From positions 1 to 64,000 of the forward strand of contig NZ_WOTO01000050.1 of NCBI RefSeq assembly GCF_010993775.1: DNA of 64,000 nt, written 5' to 3'. The notes beneath the pieces are model-generated. The model had not been told where the DNA came from. It was given only the letters and a program-made list of their open reading frames with translations, and made no database searches. The position numbers were made by a program, and so were the translations under genes. This document shows, piece by piece, positions 56,105-64,000 of this stretch; position 1 is the stretch's first letter; the number at the start of each line of letters is the position of its first letter. The DNA comes from Fodinicola feengrottensis (GTDB lineage Bacteria; Actinomycetota; Actinomycetes; Mycobacteriales; HKI-0501).

Positions 56105-56414
56105 TACACGCATTCTCGACGCCCTGATTCGACTTCGTCCTGGACAACCGCATCCTGATCCGCGCGATCGAACACACCGTCGCCCGGACGCCTACTACGC
56201 CAACCCCGCGAGCCAATTCTGGATTGGTGAACTGGCTCGCCGTATCCAAGACGCTCACGATGTCCCAGACCCCGAATACCTTGCCCATATCGTGTTCACT
56301 GCCATGCGCGCCGACGTCCTCGACTACCTCGAGTCCGAGCAGCGCAAGACCACATCGCGAACTCGCGCCGGTGTACACGCGCTCGCGACGGCGACCGCAA
56401 TACCACTGACGTGA
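56105..56414 (+). pseudogene. C-terminal fragment of a TetR-type regulator
   Basis: Plus-strand sequence reads VLDNRILIRAIEHTVA and, after a one-base shift, YYANPASQFWIGELARRIQD then HIVFTAMRADVLDYLESEQR to the stop at 56414. This helical pattern is typical of a TetR ligand-binding domain. The HTH half is missing. It lies between the sigma gene and the amidase gene. Confidence 0.55.
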
Positions 56415-56462
56415 GCCCCCGCTCCGGCGAGCCATCGGATCTCCTGGGACTGGCCGGGTCTG

Positions 56463-57845
56463 TCATAGCGGTGGTGGCTGATAGCCGCCGAGGTGATCTG
56501 CCAGGAGTTCGGCGAAGGTGATGGGTGTGTCGTCGTGGAGGCGAGGTCCAATGATCTGACATCCGACCGGGAGGCCGCCTGGTGTCAGTCCGACAGGGGC
56601 CGAGACAGCGGGCAGGCCCGGCAGCGACGCATGTGCAGTCCAGAATGACAGATCCGTGTATGGCCGCTCACCTTTGTCGGTGGCAATGGTGCGCTCGGGG
56701 AATGGGCGAAAATCGTGCGCGAACGCGGTTGTGAAGGATGTTGGACACAGGAAAACGTCAAAGTCGGCGAAGTACCGTTCCCACGCCGCCTCGACGCTCG
56801 CACGACGGTGGTCATGTTCGATAAATTCACTGAGTTTTGTTGTGCTTGAGCCGGGTTCCTGGAACGCGAAAAACGCTTGAACGTGGAATCCGAAGCTTTC
56901 GTACACTGCTGCAGGATCAACGCCTGTGGGCCAGCCCTCGGCGACGTGAGCTCCGCTGCGAGCTATCGTGTCAACGACGTCGGACAGTCGATCGCCCACC
57001 TCGGCCGTGGTCGGGCAGGTCGGATCGTCGTAGACCACGCCGACGCGGAAGTCACTCAGCCGGGATCGTCGCGGCGTGGGCAATGACCAAGACCATGCGT
57101 CCCCAGTCGCACCGTCTGGCCCTGCGGTCACGGCTAGTGCTGTACGCAGGTCGGCCGCCGAACGCGCGATGGGCCCAAGTGCTGACATAAACGTGAGGCT
57201 GTTGGGTTTCGGCGGAGGCCCCGGTGGTTGAAACCCAGCCAACGGGACAATTCCCGCCGACGGTTTCAGTCCGTACACACCGCACATACTCGCAGGGATC
57301 CGGATCGACCCGGCAAGGTCGGACCCGTAGCCGAGGAAGCTTATTCCTGCCGCGACCGCCGCCGCAGCACCCCCAGACGACCCGCCAGGGCTCATCTGGC
57401 TATCCCAAGGGTTGACGGTCGTGCCGTATAGATCATTACTGGTTTGACCGAAGTCGGCGAGCATGAAGGCGAGGTTGTCTTTGCCGACGATGATCGCGCC
57501 AGACTTTGTCAGTCGTGCCACTACGGCAGCGTCGGTTTCCGCTACATACTCGCTGAATTGCGCGTTGCCCCACGTGGTGTGCATGTCGGCGACATTGAAG
57601 GCGTCCTTGATTGTGATCGGTACGCCGTGCAGTGGTCCTACATCTGTCCCATCCATCAGTGCGCGGTCTGCTGCGTCCGCATCGCGCAGGGCACGTTCTC
57701 GGCGAAGTTCGACAAGTGCGTTGATTCTGGGGTTGTGTTCATCGATTCGGCTGAGTAGTCGTTCGGTCAGCTCGCGAGAAGTTATCTCGCCACGTTTGAT
57801 CATGCCTGCGACGTGGGTTGCCGATTGAAACAGAAGGTCTGCCAT
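56463..57845 (-). CDS. Amidase signature family enzyme
   Basis: ATG 57845 opens MADLLFQSATHVAGMIKRGE. The catalytic triad is visible: Lys in LHGVPITIKDAFNV, the cis-Ser in MSPGGSSGGAAAAVAAG, and the nucleophile in GSDLAGSIRIPA. 460 residues, intact, normal length. The substrate is unknown; aryl or fatty amides are typical. Divergent from a TetR gene with a perfect palindrome between them, which probably represses both. Confidence 0.92.
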   Translation of the reverse strand: MADLLFQSATHVAGMIKRGEITSRELTERLLSRIDEHNPRINALVELRRERALRDADAADRALMDGTDVGPLHGVPITIKDAFNVADMHTTWGNAQFSEYVAETDAAVVARLTKSGAIIVGKDNLAFMLADFGQTSNDLYGTTVNPWDSQMSPGGSSGGAAAAVAAGISFLGYGSDLAGSIRIPASMCGVYGLKPSAGIVPLAGFQPPGPPPKPNSLTFMSALGPIARSAADLRTALAVTAGPDGATGDAWSWSLPTPRRSRLSDFRVGVVYDDPTCPTTAEVGDRLSDVVDTIARSGAHVAEGWPTGVDPAAVYESFGFHVQAFFAFQEPGSSTTKLSEFIEHDHRRASVEAAWERYFADFDVFLCPTSFTTAFAHDFRPFPERTIATDKGERPYTDLSFWTAHASLPGLPAVSAPVGLTPGGLPVGCQIIGPRLHDDTPITFAELLADHLGGYQPPPL

Positions 57846-57870
57846 CAGGTGCTACCTCCATGCTAGATTA

Positions 57871-57890
57871 TGTACCGTCCAGACGGTACA
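57871..57890. promoter_or_regulatory. TetR operator between the amidase and TetR genes
   Basis: TGTACCGTC-CA-GACGGTACA is a perfect palindrome with 9-bp arms, 25 bases from the amidase start and 10 bases from the TetR start. The form (ACCGTCnnGACGGT) is typical of TetR-family sites controlling divergent enzyme genes. Confidence 0.85.
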
Positions 57891-57899
57891 GTACTCGGC

Positions 57900-58427
57900 A
57901 TGCCAGGCACCAGAGACCGCATCCTTGACGCATTTGTTGACCAGTTGATCGAACACGGAATCGCTACGGTCACCATCGAGAAGGTGGCCGAACGCGCGGG
58001 CGTGTCCAAGGGAGGCCTGCTCTATCACTTCCCCGCAAAGCCGGCACTCGTCGAAGGCTTGGCTGATCGACTACGCGCCTTTACCGATGCAAACCTCGCC
58101 CGAGCCGATAAGCACGGCGTCGTACGAACCTTCCTGGAAACATCCAGCCCGGATAGTAACGAGGCCCGCCACTATTGGGCCGTTATCAGCGCTGTCCAGG
58201 CGGACCCAGGCTCCACCACCGACCGAACCCGAAGTCTGTTGGCGGCTGTGTTCGAGGACTGGTCAACCCGACTGCGTGCCGCGATCTCCGATCCCATCCT
58301 GGCCGACATCATCCGATTCACCGGTGACGGCCTTTACCTCACCGCCGTCACGGGCCTTCCACTTCCTTCCAACCACCGTATCCAGAACGTGATCCGCCGG
58401 CTGCTCGCAGAAGCCGACAAGCGCTGA
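57900..58427 (+). CDS. TetR family regulator
   Basis: ATG 57900 opens MPGTRDRILDAFVDQLIEHG; the in-frame ATG at 57870 would overlap the operator and is less likely. The HTH is VTIEKVAERAGVSKGGLLYH then FPAKPALVEGL. 175 residues, intact. No ribosome site is visible, so the mRNA may be leaderless. It probably represses itself and the divergent amidase gene through the palindrome at 57871-57890. Confidence 0.9.
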   Translation: MPGTRDRILDAFVDQLIEHGIATVTIEKVAERAGVSKGGLLYHFPAKPALVEGLADRLRAFTDANLARADKHGVVRTFLETSSPDSNEARHYWAVISAVQADPGSTTDRTRSLLAAVFEDWSTRLRAAISDPILADIIRFTGDGLYLTAVTGLPLPSNHRIQNVIRRLLAEADKR

Positions 58428-58771
58428 TGCCGTGCCACGAGACCAACTGGCGCAGGCCTCGCTCATTCCTAGCGCCCGTCGCCGTCTCGTCGAGTACGCC
58501 GGCTCGTGGTGAGCTAACGGATGGGCGATTCCATCTACTCCGGCTGGTCGAGCCCTGGGAGGAGGGCCGGTTAGATACCCCTGGTTCTCCCAGAGTATCC
58601 GGCCAAGCTGAGCATTCCGTGATCATCTTCTGTTCATTTCGTGGACGAGGGCAGTGGTCGTCTGATCGCCACGAGTTCAGTCGCAGCGGATTCTAGAGCG
58701 AACAACGGCGTAGTGCGTACGGTCGAGGTGTGCAGTCGCTATAAGGTTTGTTCTTGTCTGACGTTTGTTCA
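58428..58771. other. Convergent intergenic region, no gene seen
   Basis: About 345 bases between the ends of the TetR and monooxygenase genes. No coding frame and no strong terminator hairpin were found. Confidence 0.5.
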
Positions 58772-59080
58772 TCAGCGAGTTTCAATTAAGACTGTGCGGC
58801 GACTGGCCGTAGGATCGAAGTGCAGGAGAAAAGCTCGTGCCTGTGTTTCGACAATGGAGATGGTGATGTCATCGCCGGCGAATGCGTGGATGGCGTCCTC
58901 AGTTTCCCATCGAGTATGTGCCGTGAGTTCGACCTCGCCGTCAACGTCGCGGGAGAGCAGGGTCGCGCCTGCGAAGCCGGCGAGTTTACGCAGTTCGGGC
59001 AGCAATGTATGGGCGAAGTAGTCGCAGTAATCGCTCGCGCCGGCAGCGGTGGCACGGGCGGACCAAGTCCTGATAATCAC
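58772..59080 (-). CDS. Antibiotic biosynthesis monooxygenase-like protein
   Basis: GTG 59080 is preferred because AGAGG lies five bases upstream; ATG 59098 is in frame further up. The product (VIIRTWSARATAAGASDYCD, then YFAHTLLPELRKLAGFAGAT, then TRWETEDAIHAFAGDD) follows the dimeric ABM-like ferredoxin fold. 102 residues, intact. Divergent from the LysR gene, with which it is probably regulated. Confidence 0.78.
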   Translation of the reverse strand: MIIRTWSARATAAGASDYCDYFAHTLLPELRKLAGFAGATLLSRDVDGEVELTAHTRWETEDAIHAFAGDDITISIVETQARAFLLHFDPTASRRTVLIETR

Positions 59081-59173
59081 GGGTTCCTCTTTCATCATAT
59101 GACCAGTCTGTTCACGGCGTTCTAGTAAAGTAAAGGTGAATTAACTACACGTACACGGAAGAGGAGCTTTCGT

Positions 59174-60079
59174 ATGATCGATCCGCGCAGGCTCCGTGTG
59201 CTGCAGGCGTTGGCTACCAGCGGGAGTGTGGTGGCGGCAGCAGCCTCGTTGCATCTGACACCGCCGGCTGTCTCCCAACAGCTTCAGGCGCTGGAGCGGG
59301 AAGTCGGCACGCCTCTGGTGGATCGGGCTGGGCGGCAGCTGGCATTGACCGCTGCCGGACGGCTGCTGGCCGTGCACGCGGAACGCATTTCCGCTCAATT
59401 GCGCCAAGCCGAAAGCGACCTAGCCGGACTGACCGGTCGAGTGACTGGGCGGGTCCGGATAGCTGCGTTTCAGAGCGTTATCGGTGTGCTGGTCGCGCCC
59501 GCATTGCGCCAGCTGGCCGTCACGCATCCGGCCGTACGCCCGGTGGTCGTGGAACGGTACGGTCCCGCTGTCGAGACGGCTCTTCGATTGGGTGATCTCG
59601 ACATCGTGATGACCGAATACGATACGCAAACCGCGGAACCCGTTGTTAAAGGCTGCGGGTTGCGTCGGCTGATGTTCGATCCATATCAACTGATCGTGCC
59701 ACCGGGCTGGCCGGCGGTCGTCGAGTCTGTAGCTGACCTGGCCGATCGGTCGTGGGTCGCGGGGCCGCCGGGCACCGCCTGTGACCAGGCTCTTGACCGA
59801 CTCGCTACCGAATCCGGCGTCGCACCGATGGTTCAGGATGTCTGCGTTGAGTTTCCTTCGGTGCTCGCCCTGGTCGCAGCCGGCCGCGGGGCCGCGATCG
59901 TTCCGAACTCCACCCTCGCCGCATCTGTGATCGGCGATGCCGTGACACGTACCCGCGCCCGGATCGGCGGGCGGCAGATTGCCGCCTTTTATCGAAAGAA
60001 GAACAACAATCCTGACCCGGCGACCAGGACCGTCCTCAACACCCTCGGTGAAATGGCGGCTACCGCACTCGAACGCTAA
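59174..60079 (+). CDS. LysR family transcriptional regulator
   Basis: ATG 59174 has AGAGGAG upstream. The HTH reads MIDPRRLRVLQALATSGSVV, then LHLTPPAVSQQLQALEREVG. The effector domain includes VRIAAFQSVIGVLVAPAL and LVAAGRGAAIVPNS. 301 residues, intact. It is divergent from the monooxygenase-like gene with about 90 bases between, the usual arrangement for LysR control. Confidence 0.93.
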   Translation: MIDPRRLRVLQALATSGSVVAAAASLHLTPPAVSQQLQALEREVGTPLVDRAGRQLALTAAGRLLAVHAERISAQLRQAESDLAGLTGRVTGRVRIAAFQSVIGVLVAPALRQLAVTHPAVRPVVVERYGPAVETALRLGDLDIVMTEYDTQTAEPVVKGCGLRRLMFDPYQLIVPPGWPAVVESVADLADRSWVAGPPGTACDQALDRLATESGVAPMVQDVCVEFPSVLALVAAGRGAAIVPNSTLAASVIGDAVTRTRARIGGRQIAAFYRKKNNNPDPATRTVLNTLGEMAATALER

Positions 60080-60261
60080 TCGTGCTGGCGACTTGCAGAG
60101 ATACAACCTGGTCGAGCTGGCGCCACTTGAATTTCTTGCGGATTTTTTCGGATTCCTCGAACTCCGGTGGCCTGATCCGGCCGGACGCTTGTCCGAGCGT
60201 ACGGACACCTGACACGATTTTCAGTCTACAGGATTTATCTTCGATATTTCGGAGGGTCGAG

Positions 60262-62318
60262 GTGGGTGTGCTCCGGCTTAGTTCACGCGTTGTCACCACG
60301 GTCGCGGCACTGGCCCTATTCGCCGGGCCTGCCCCGGCCCACGCTGACTATCCTCGCCACCGCGCGCATTCTGCCGCCGAGGTGGCCGCGCATGTCGTGC
60401 CAGCGGGCGGGATCAAGTCCGCGATGACCGGTGGAAACACCGTCGGTGGGGGGCGCTGCGGGAGCTGAAGCCGCGCATGGACGGCTATCGGCACATCGAC
60501 ACCCCTCGGCTGATCCAGCGGCTGCGATCGGTCAACGCCAACATGTATACGTACGGCGTCTGGGATTCCCCGACCGACTGGGCCGACCTGGTCGGCGAGT
60601 TCGCACCTGCGGCCCAGCGTGCCGGCATCAGGGTGATGGTCTACCTGGTGCCGCCGTCGGAGTGCTTCAACTCCAGCCCACTTGCCGCACGCGGTCGCTG
60701 TTCGCGGCCGTATCTGCTCGACTTTGTCGCATGGGCGAAGGAAATCGCTCTGCTTTCGCGCCAGTACCCGAATGTGGTGGCATGGGCCGTCGACGACTTC
60801 ACCGTTGGCGACAACGCAAAACTGTTCACACCGGAATACATGCAGCAGATCGTCGACGCGGCGGACGCGGTCAACCCCGATCTCGGCTTTTACACGACGG
60901 CTTATTACGGCGACGCCACCGGGGGCCGGTTTTTACGACAAGTATGGCCCGTACATCGACGGCATCATCCACCCCTATCTCGGCGGCGCGGGCACCCAAG
61001 ACGCGACCGAGGTCGGCACGACCATCGACGCCATCCTGGCGCAAACCCAGCCGCGCGGCCTCGGGGCTCGTTTTCCTGGTTTATAGCGGCCGTTTCCTCG
61101 ACGCCTCGGTGTCGCCGACGGAGTCCTATGTCGATGACACCATGCGTGCGGCCGGATCGTATGCGGCTGATGCTGATGGGCGGATCCAGGGCTTACTGGC
61201 GTACGGCATGCAGGTCGACGACAAACCGGCGATGAGCTCGGACAACCACGCGGAACGTGGGGCCGGTCGACTGGCATTCACGCTGTCGCCGGGATCGGGT
61301 ACGAGGGCCGGAAACTACGCACAGGCGACCCAGGTGGTTACTGTCGAGCCGAACGTTTCGGCCTACCGACTGGACTTTTCAGACCTCGACCGCTACGCAA
61401 ACGTGCCGGAGGGTTCCGGCTATCACTTCAAACAGGTGCTCGTAGACGGGGCAGTGGTCTGGGAATCCGATGTGGAGGACGACGGTGGATTCAGTTGGCA
61501 ACACCGATCGGTCGACCTGACCGCGGCGCTGCGCGGAAAGGCCAAGGTGGCACTGGCCTTCCGGCTGTACGAACGAAACGGCGTCGGCAGCTTTCCACTG
61601 AATGTCGGCATCGACGACGTACGCGGCAGCGGCTTTGCCGTACGCAACCCTGGTTTTGAGAACACCTCGGCCTGGGTGCTTTCCGGCGACAGTCAGCAGC
61701 TACACCCCCTGATCGACCTGTACGCGGCGGACCGGCCAGCTCGGATCCGCCGCGCCATCGCCGCGAACTACGCCAGCCGCCGCTGCGTGCCCGAGCCCAT
61801 TCCACCGGCCGCGGCCGGCAACGACGCCATGTACGGCCGGGGCCGGCTTTCCCTTGCGGTCGCACCGCACACACACGACGACAACGGCAGGCGCGTGCGC
61901 GTCGGCGAGCCAGGTCGTAGGGGTCGACCCGCGGTCAGCCCGCTACGAGATTTCGTTCTGGCACATTGACCAATGGGACGGCCCGCCGTCGCGGCGTGAC
62001 ACTCAGATCAAATATCTGCGCGTTGACGGTCAGAACGTATTCGCCCGCGACACCCTCGATCCCTGGCAGTATCTCTGGATCAACGGACAAGACTGGCAGG
62101 GGCCGATAGATATTTCCGAGCTGGTACGTGGAAAACGCGCCGTGACGCTGACGTTCCTACTATGCGAGGAAAAGGCCGTCACAGATTTCCCCGTCGACGT
62201 TGGCGTAGACACCATCGAGACGGTCGGACTGGACGTACACAATCCCGGCTTCGAGAGCGCCGCGGGCTGGACCTTGAGCAGCACGGGCGGCGTGAAGGCG
62301 ACGGTCAGGGCAGGGTAG
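60262..62318 (+). CDS. Large secreted glycoside-hydrolase-like protein (several frameshifts)
   Basis: GTG 60262 has GGAGGG upstream and encodes a signal peptide (SSRVVTTVAALALFAGPAPA). After an indel near 60440 a barrel-like domain begins (VNANMYTYGVWDSPTDWADL, then VVAWAVDDFTVGDN with acidic candidates). Indels near 60930, 61070 and 61900 are bridged. The C-terminal half has two beta-sandwich-like modules, each with NPGFE near its end (VRNPGFENTSAWVLS and VHNPGFESAAGWTLS), like carbohydrate-binding modules. About 685 residues. Family unknown to me. An extracellular polysaccharide role is inferred. Confidence 0.65.
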
Positions 62319-62599
62319 CCAGGTCAGCAATCGGCGTGTTCCTAGTCCAGGGCGGCACTCAGATCCAGCGGCTGCTTCTAGATTTTTGACATCCTGCGAA
62401 CTGCAATCGGTTCTGTTGTTTGACCCAAGCTCAGAGAGGTGGTGCGCGAGCTGCGATTTGCAGCATCGCGATGGTGCAATGTGGCCAGGTCGACATACAG
62501 GACCTTGTCCGATCTGGCTACTTGTCGATCGTCGCGACCATCGGCATGTGCGGGTGAAACTTTGTCGGTCGCGGTACCTCTTGGATCGGGGTGAAGGTG

Positions 62600-63013
62600 T
62601 CAGAATGCGTTCAGTACCTTGACCATCTGGGCCACGGAGTTGAAGCCAGGTTTGAGGAACGGGTCGGCCAGCCTGCGATGCCATTGAACAAGATCGTCGC
62701 GTGATAGGTGATCGTGGTGCGTTGGGGTCAGCAGTAAAACTGAGATCGACCGTCGCTGTCGCGATCCTGTTTTTTCCTACAAAAGCCAGTCTGGTCTCTT
62801 CCACATGGAAGAGCCGGTAGGTGAGTTCAGCGCGACGGCTCCGGAATTCCGATTTATTGTACCAGGGTTGACGGCAGTCTCGATGGGCCTGGCGTCAACC
62901 CTGGTACAAATCGCCGTACCAGGATCCCAGGCTTCGGTGTTGGCGAAATCCTTCAGACACTCAAACAGGTGGCGGACTGGCTGGCGAACGGCGAAGGTAC
63001 GCTCGACATCCAT
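62600..63013 (-). CDS. SRPBCC / polyketide cyclase-like protein (several frameshifts)
   Basis: ATG 63013 opens MDVERTFAVRQPVRHLFECL, then KDFANTEAWDPGT, the start of a START/SRPBCC fold. In other frames follow KSEFRSRRAELTYRLFHVEE, then TRLAFVGKNRIATATVDLSF and LADPFLKPGFNSVAQMVKVL to the stop at 62600. About 140 residues. At least three indels are needed. The stretch between the first two blocks contains a perfect 17-bp inverted repeat (62857-62909) and may be altered. Such proteins bind lipids or polyketides. Confidence 0.65.
62857..62909. repeat. Perfect 17-bp inverted repeat inside the SRPBCC gene
   Basis: TTGTACCAGGGTTGACG (62857-62873) and CGTCAACCCTGGTACAA (62893-62909) are exact inverted copies around 19 bases. 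The conserved SRPBCC coding pattern is disturbed across it. It could be a palindromic insertion, a hairpin regulator or an assembly artefact. Confidence 0.85.
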
Positions 63014-63229
63014 GACAACTCTTTCATAAATCCTGGACGTTGTGTTGGTGACCAGACGCGCTCGTGGCTCAATAAAAGTTTGTCACCAACAAAAGTCGGT
63101 TCACTGCGGCTAAAAGAGTCGGGATGCTGTCGGTGGACAGGCGATTCTTCTGTCCCGAGAGCCTGCGCCGCTGCGGGGCTACCGGACATCGCGATCGTTG
63201 ACATGCAGTTGGCCCGCACAACCGAGTCG

Positions 63230-63322
63230 TTAACAGTCGTCGGTCAGCCAAGGCTCGACGGCGGTTGTGTCGCCGTCACGCTCGGCGGTGGTCCATTTGG
63301 CGAGAAACTCTTCAATAGTCAT
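63230..63322 (-). pseudogene. N-terminal fragment of a SnoaL/NTF2-like protein
   Basis: ATG 63322 opens MTIEEFLAKWTTAERDGDTT, then AVEPWLTDDC and a stop. This is the first helix and turn of SnoaL-like/DUF4440 proteins. No continuation was found in other frames, so it is a truncated copy or starts a gene cut by rearrangement. Confidence 0.55.
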
Positions 63323-63673
63323 GAGGCGACCGTACGAGCGTGGGCACGCCGGTCGCATCGGTGAAATCGCCGGTCCGGTCGGGTTACGCTCGCGAAATGC
63401 TGGGGATGAACGTCGAGATGTTGGCCTAACTGGTGCAAAGGTTCGATTCCGCGGTGATCGGAGTAAGGCGCTGCGGCAAAGGTGCCCGGGGGGTAAGGGA
63501 GCGAGATGGAGCATCTGGTGACTGGTGTCTACCACAGCGACATGGCGCAGGCAGCCGCAGAAGGCCAAGCCACGAATCGCAGGCACCTGACCAGGTGTGT
63601 ATCGTGATCGCTGTGCTAATCCCACATAATGTTGTGAATTGTTCTGATCAGGCGTAGTCCGCGTACGATCCCC
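63323..63673. other. Intergenic region, no gene seen
   Basis: About 350 bases with no credible frame. A GGTTCGATTCC string near 63440 resembles a tRNA T loop but lacks a pairing stem. Confidence 0.5.
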
Positions 63674-63892
63674 TCATGTAGATGTCAGGTCGTTGTTCGC
63701 AATAGTGGGCGCGCCAGCGCCTCTTAATCTCGCCTTGGTGTCCGGCAGATCGCACAAGGTAGGCGACATAAAGTCTTGGTGCGTGTACACCGAGGGCATG
63801 GGACTTACGGCATTAGCTGATGCGCCCTGAGGAGCTGCCATTACCGGCATGGCCGCCGCGATCGCGATGATCAGTGCGAGGGTGCGTTTCAC
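63674..63892 (-). CDS. Small secreted protein
   Basis: GTG 63892 has GGAG five bases upstream and opens VKRTLALIIAIAAAMPVMAA, a signal peptide with probable cleavage near ASA. The mature peptide is about 45 residues (VSPMPSVYTHQDFMSPTLCD, then LPDTKARLRGAGAPTIANND) with a single Cys. Not recognised. It could be a secreted peptide or the start of a larger broken gene. Confidence 0.6.
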   Translation of the reverse strand: MKRTLALIIAIAAAMPVMAAPQGASANAVSPMPSVYTHQDFMSPTLCDLPDTKARLRGAGAPTIANNDLTST

Positions 63893-64000
63893 CTGTACTC
63901 CATGTCGAGTGGGTTCGGGCACAGCTGACCGCGGATAGTTCGAGCCCTCTCCGTCGTAAGGCGTCCGAGACTAGGCATACGACCACCTCACCGCTCGATG

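Noticed and set aside
63430..63480. tRNA-like GGTTCGATTCC
   Set aside because: Flanking bases do not pair to form a T stem and no other arm is present.

Overview
The window is high-GC DNA with actinobacterial gene content: ECF sigma/anti-sigma pairs, an RskA-SigK-fasciclin module, an Asp23/AmaP/DUF6286 envelope operon, DUF222-HNH, DUF2637, a SAM-IV riboswitch, and many Tat and lipoprotein signals. CGTACG and GTAC strings are frequent. I cannot name the genus. About half of the genes carry one or more single-base frameshifts, several in homopolymers (for example T8 near 55011, C runs near 55885 and 5465, G6 near 23823), while the protein stays recognisable across frames. I read most of these as assembly indels, and I give whole-gene spans with the shifts noted. 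Genes that are also truncated are called pseudogenes.

Layout. 1-2500: fragment of a secreted protein, broken DUF222-HNH gene, DUF6891. 2589-10966 (minus): a compact cluster of a NACHT NTPase with HTH and membrane domains, a membrane-anchored VirD4-like protein with degenerate P-loop, a hendecad-repeat protein, an intact-motif HerA/DUF87 ATPase, and a second small protein sharing a KNxTTLPPPE motif with the first. This is the best candidate for an undescribed system. 11.5-14.2 kb: small enzymes and an HTH protein. 14.3-15.9 kb: secreted M4 protease. 16.2-19.8 kb (minus): an overlapping six-gene operon (DoxX-like, DUF3419, DUF2071, methyltransferase, membrane protein, TetR) with a palindromic operator at its head. 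19.9-22.1 kb: tandem tRNA 3'-end repeats beside DUF2637 and DUF6283 genes, looking like an integrative-element scar.

22.4-31.2 kb: AraC, glyoxalase and hydrolase genes, a SAM-IV riboswitch before a GNAT gene, a ferritin ghost, an NlpC/P60 secreted hydrolase, and a P450-MerR pair with a MerR-type promoter. 32-34.7 kb (minus): a Tat cassette (Tat-signal protein, DUF4331, His-rich protein, TatB). 35.3-36.8 kb: Ser/Thr/His-rich repeat protein. 37-39.5 kb: RskA, SigK and a fasciclin lipoprotein. 39.7-41.7 kb: ABC exporter followed by a 37-aa peptide whose paralogue lies at 48.8 kb. 43-48.5 kb: ferritin-like Tat protein, fasciclin ghost, Asp23 operon, CsbD.

49-54 kb: membrane protein, arginase-family gene, then a debris field of IS3, sigma-factor and methyltransferase fragments. 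54.2-60.1 kb: SigE-type sigma with membrane partner, amidase/TetR divergent pair with operator, monooxygenase/LysR divergent pair. 60.2-63.9 kb: large secreted carbohydrate-related protein, SRPBCC gene carrying a perfect 17-bp inverted repeat, and a small secreted peptide. No CRISPR array, rRNA or complete tRNA was seen.
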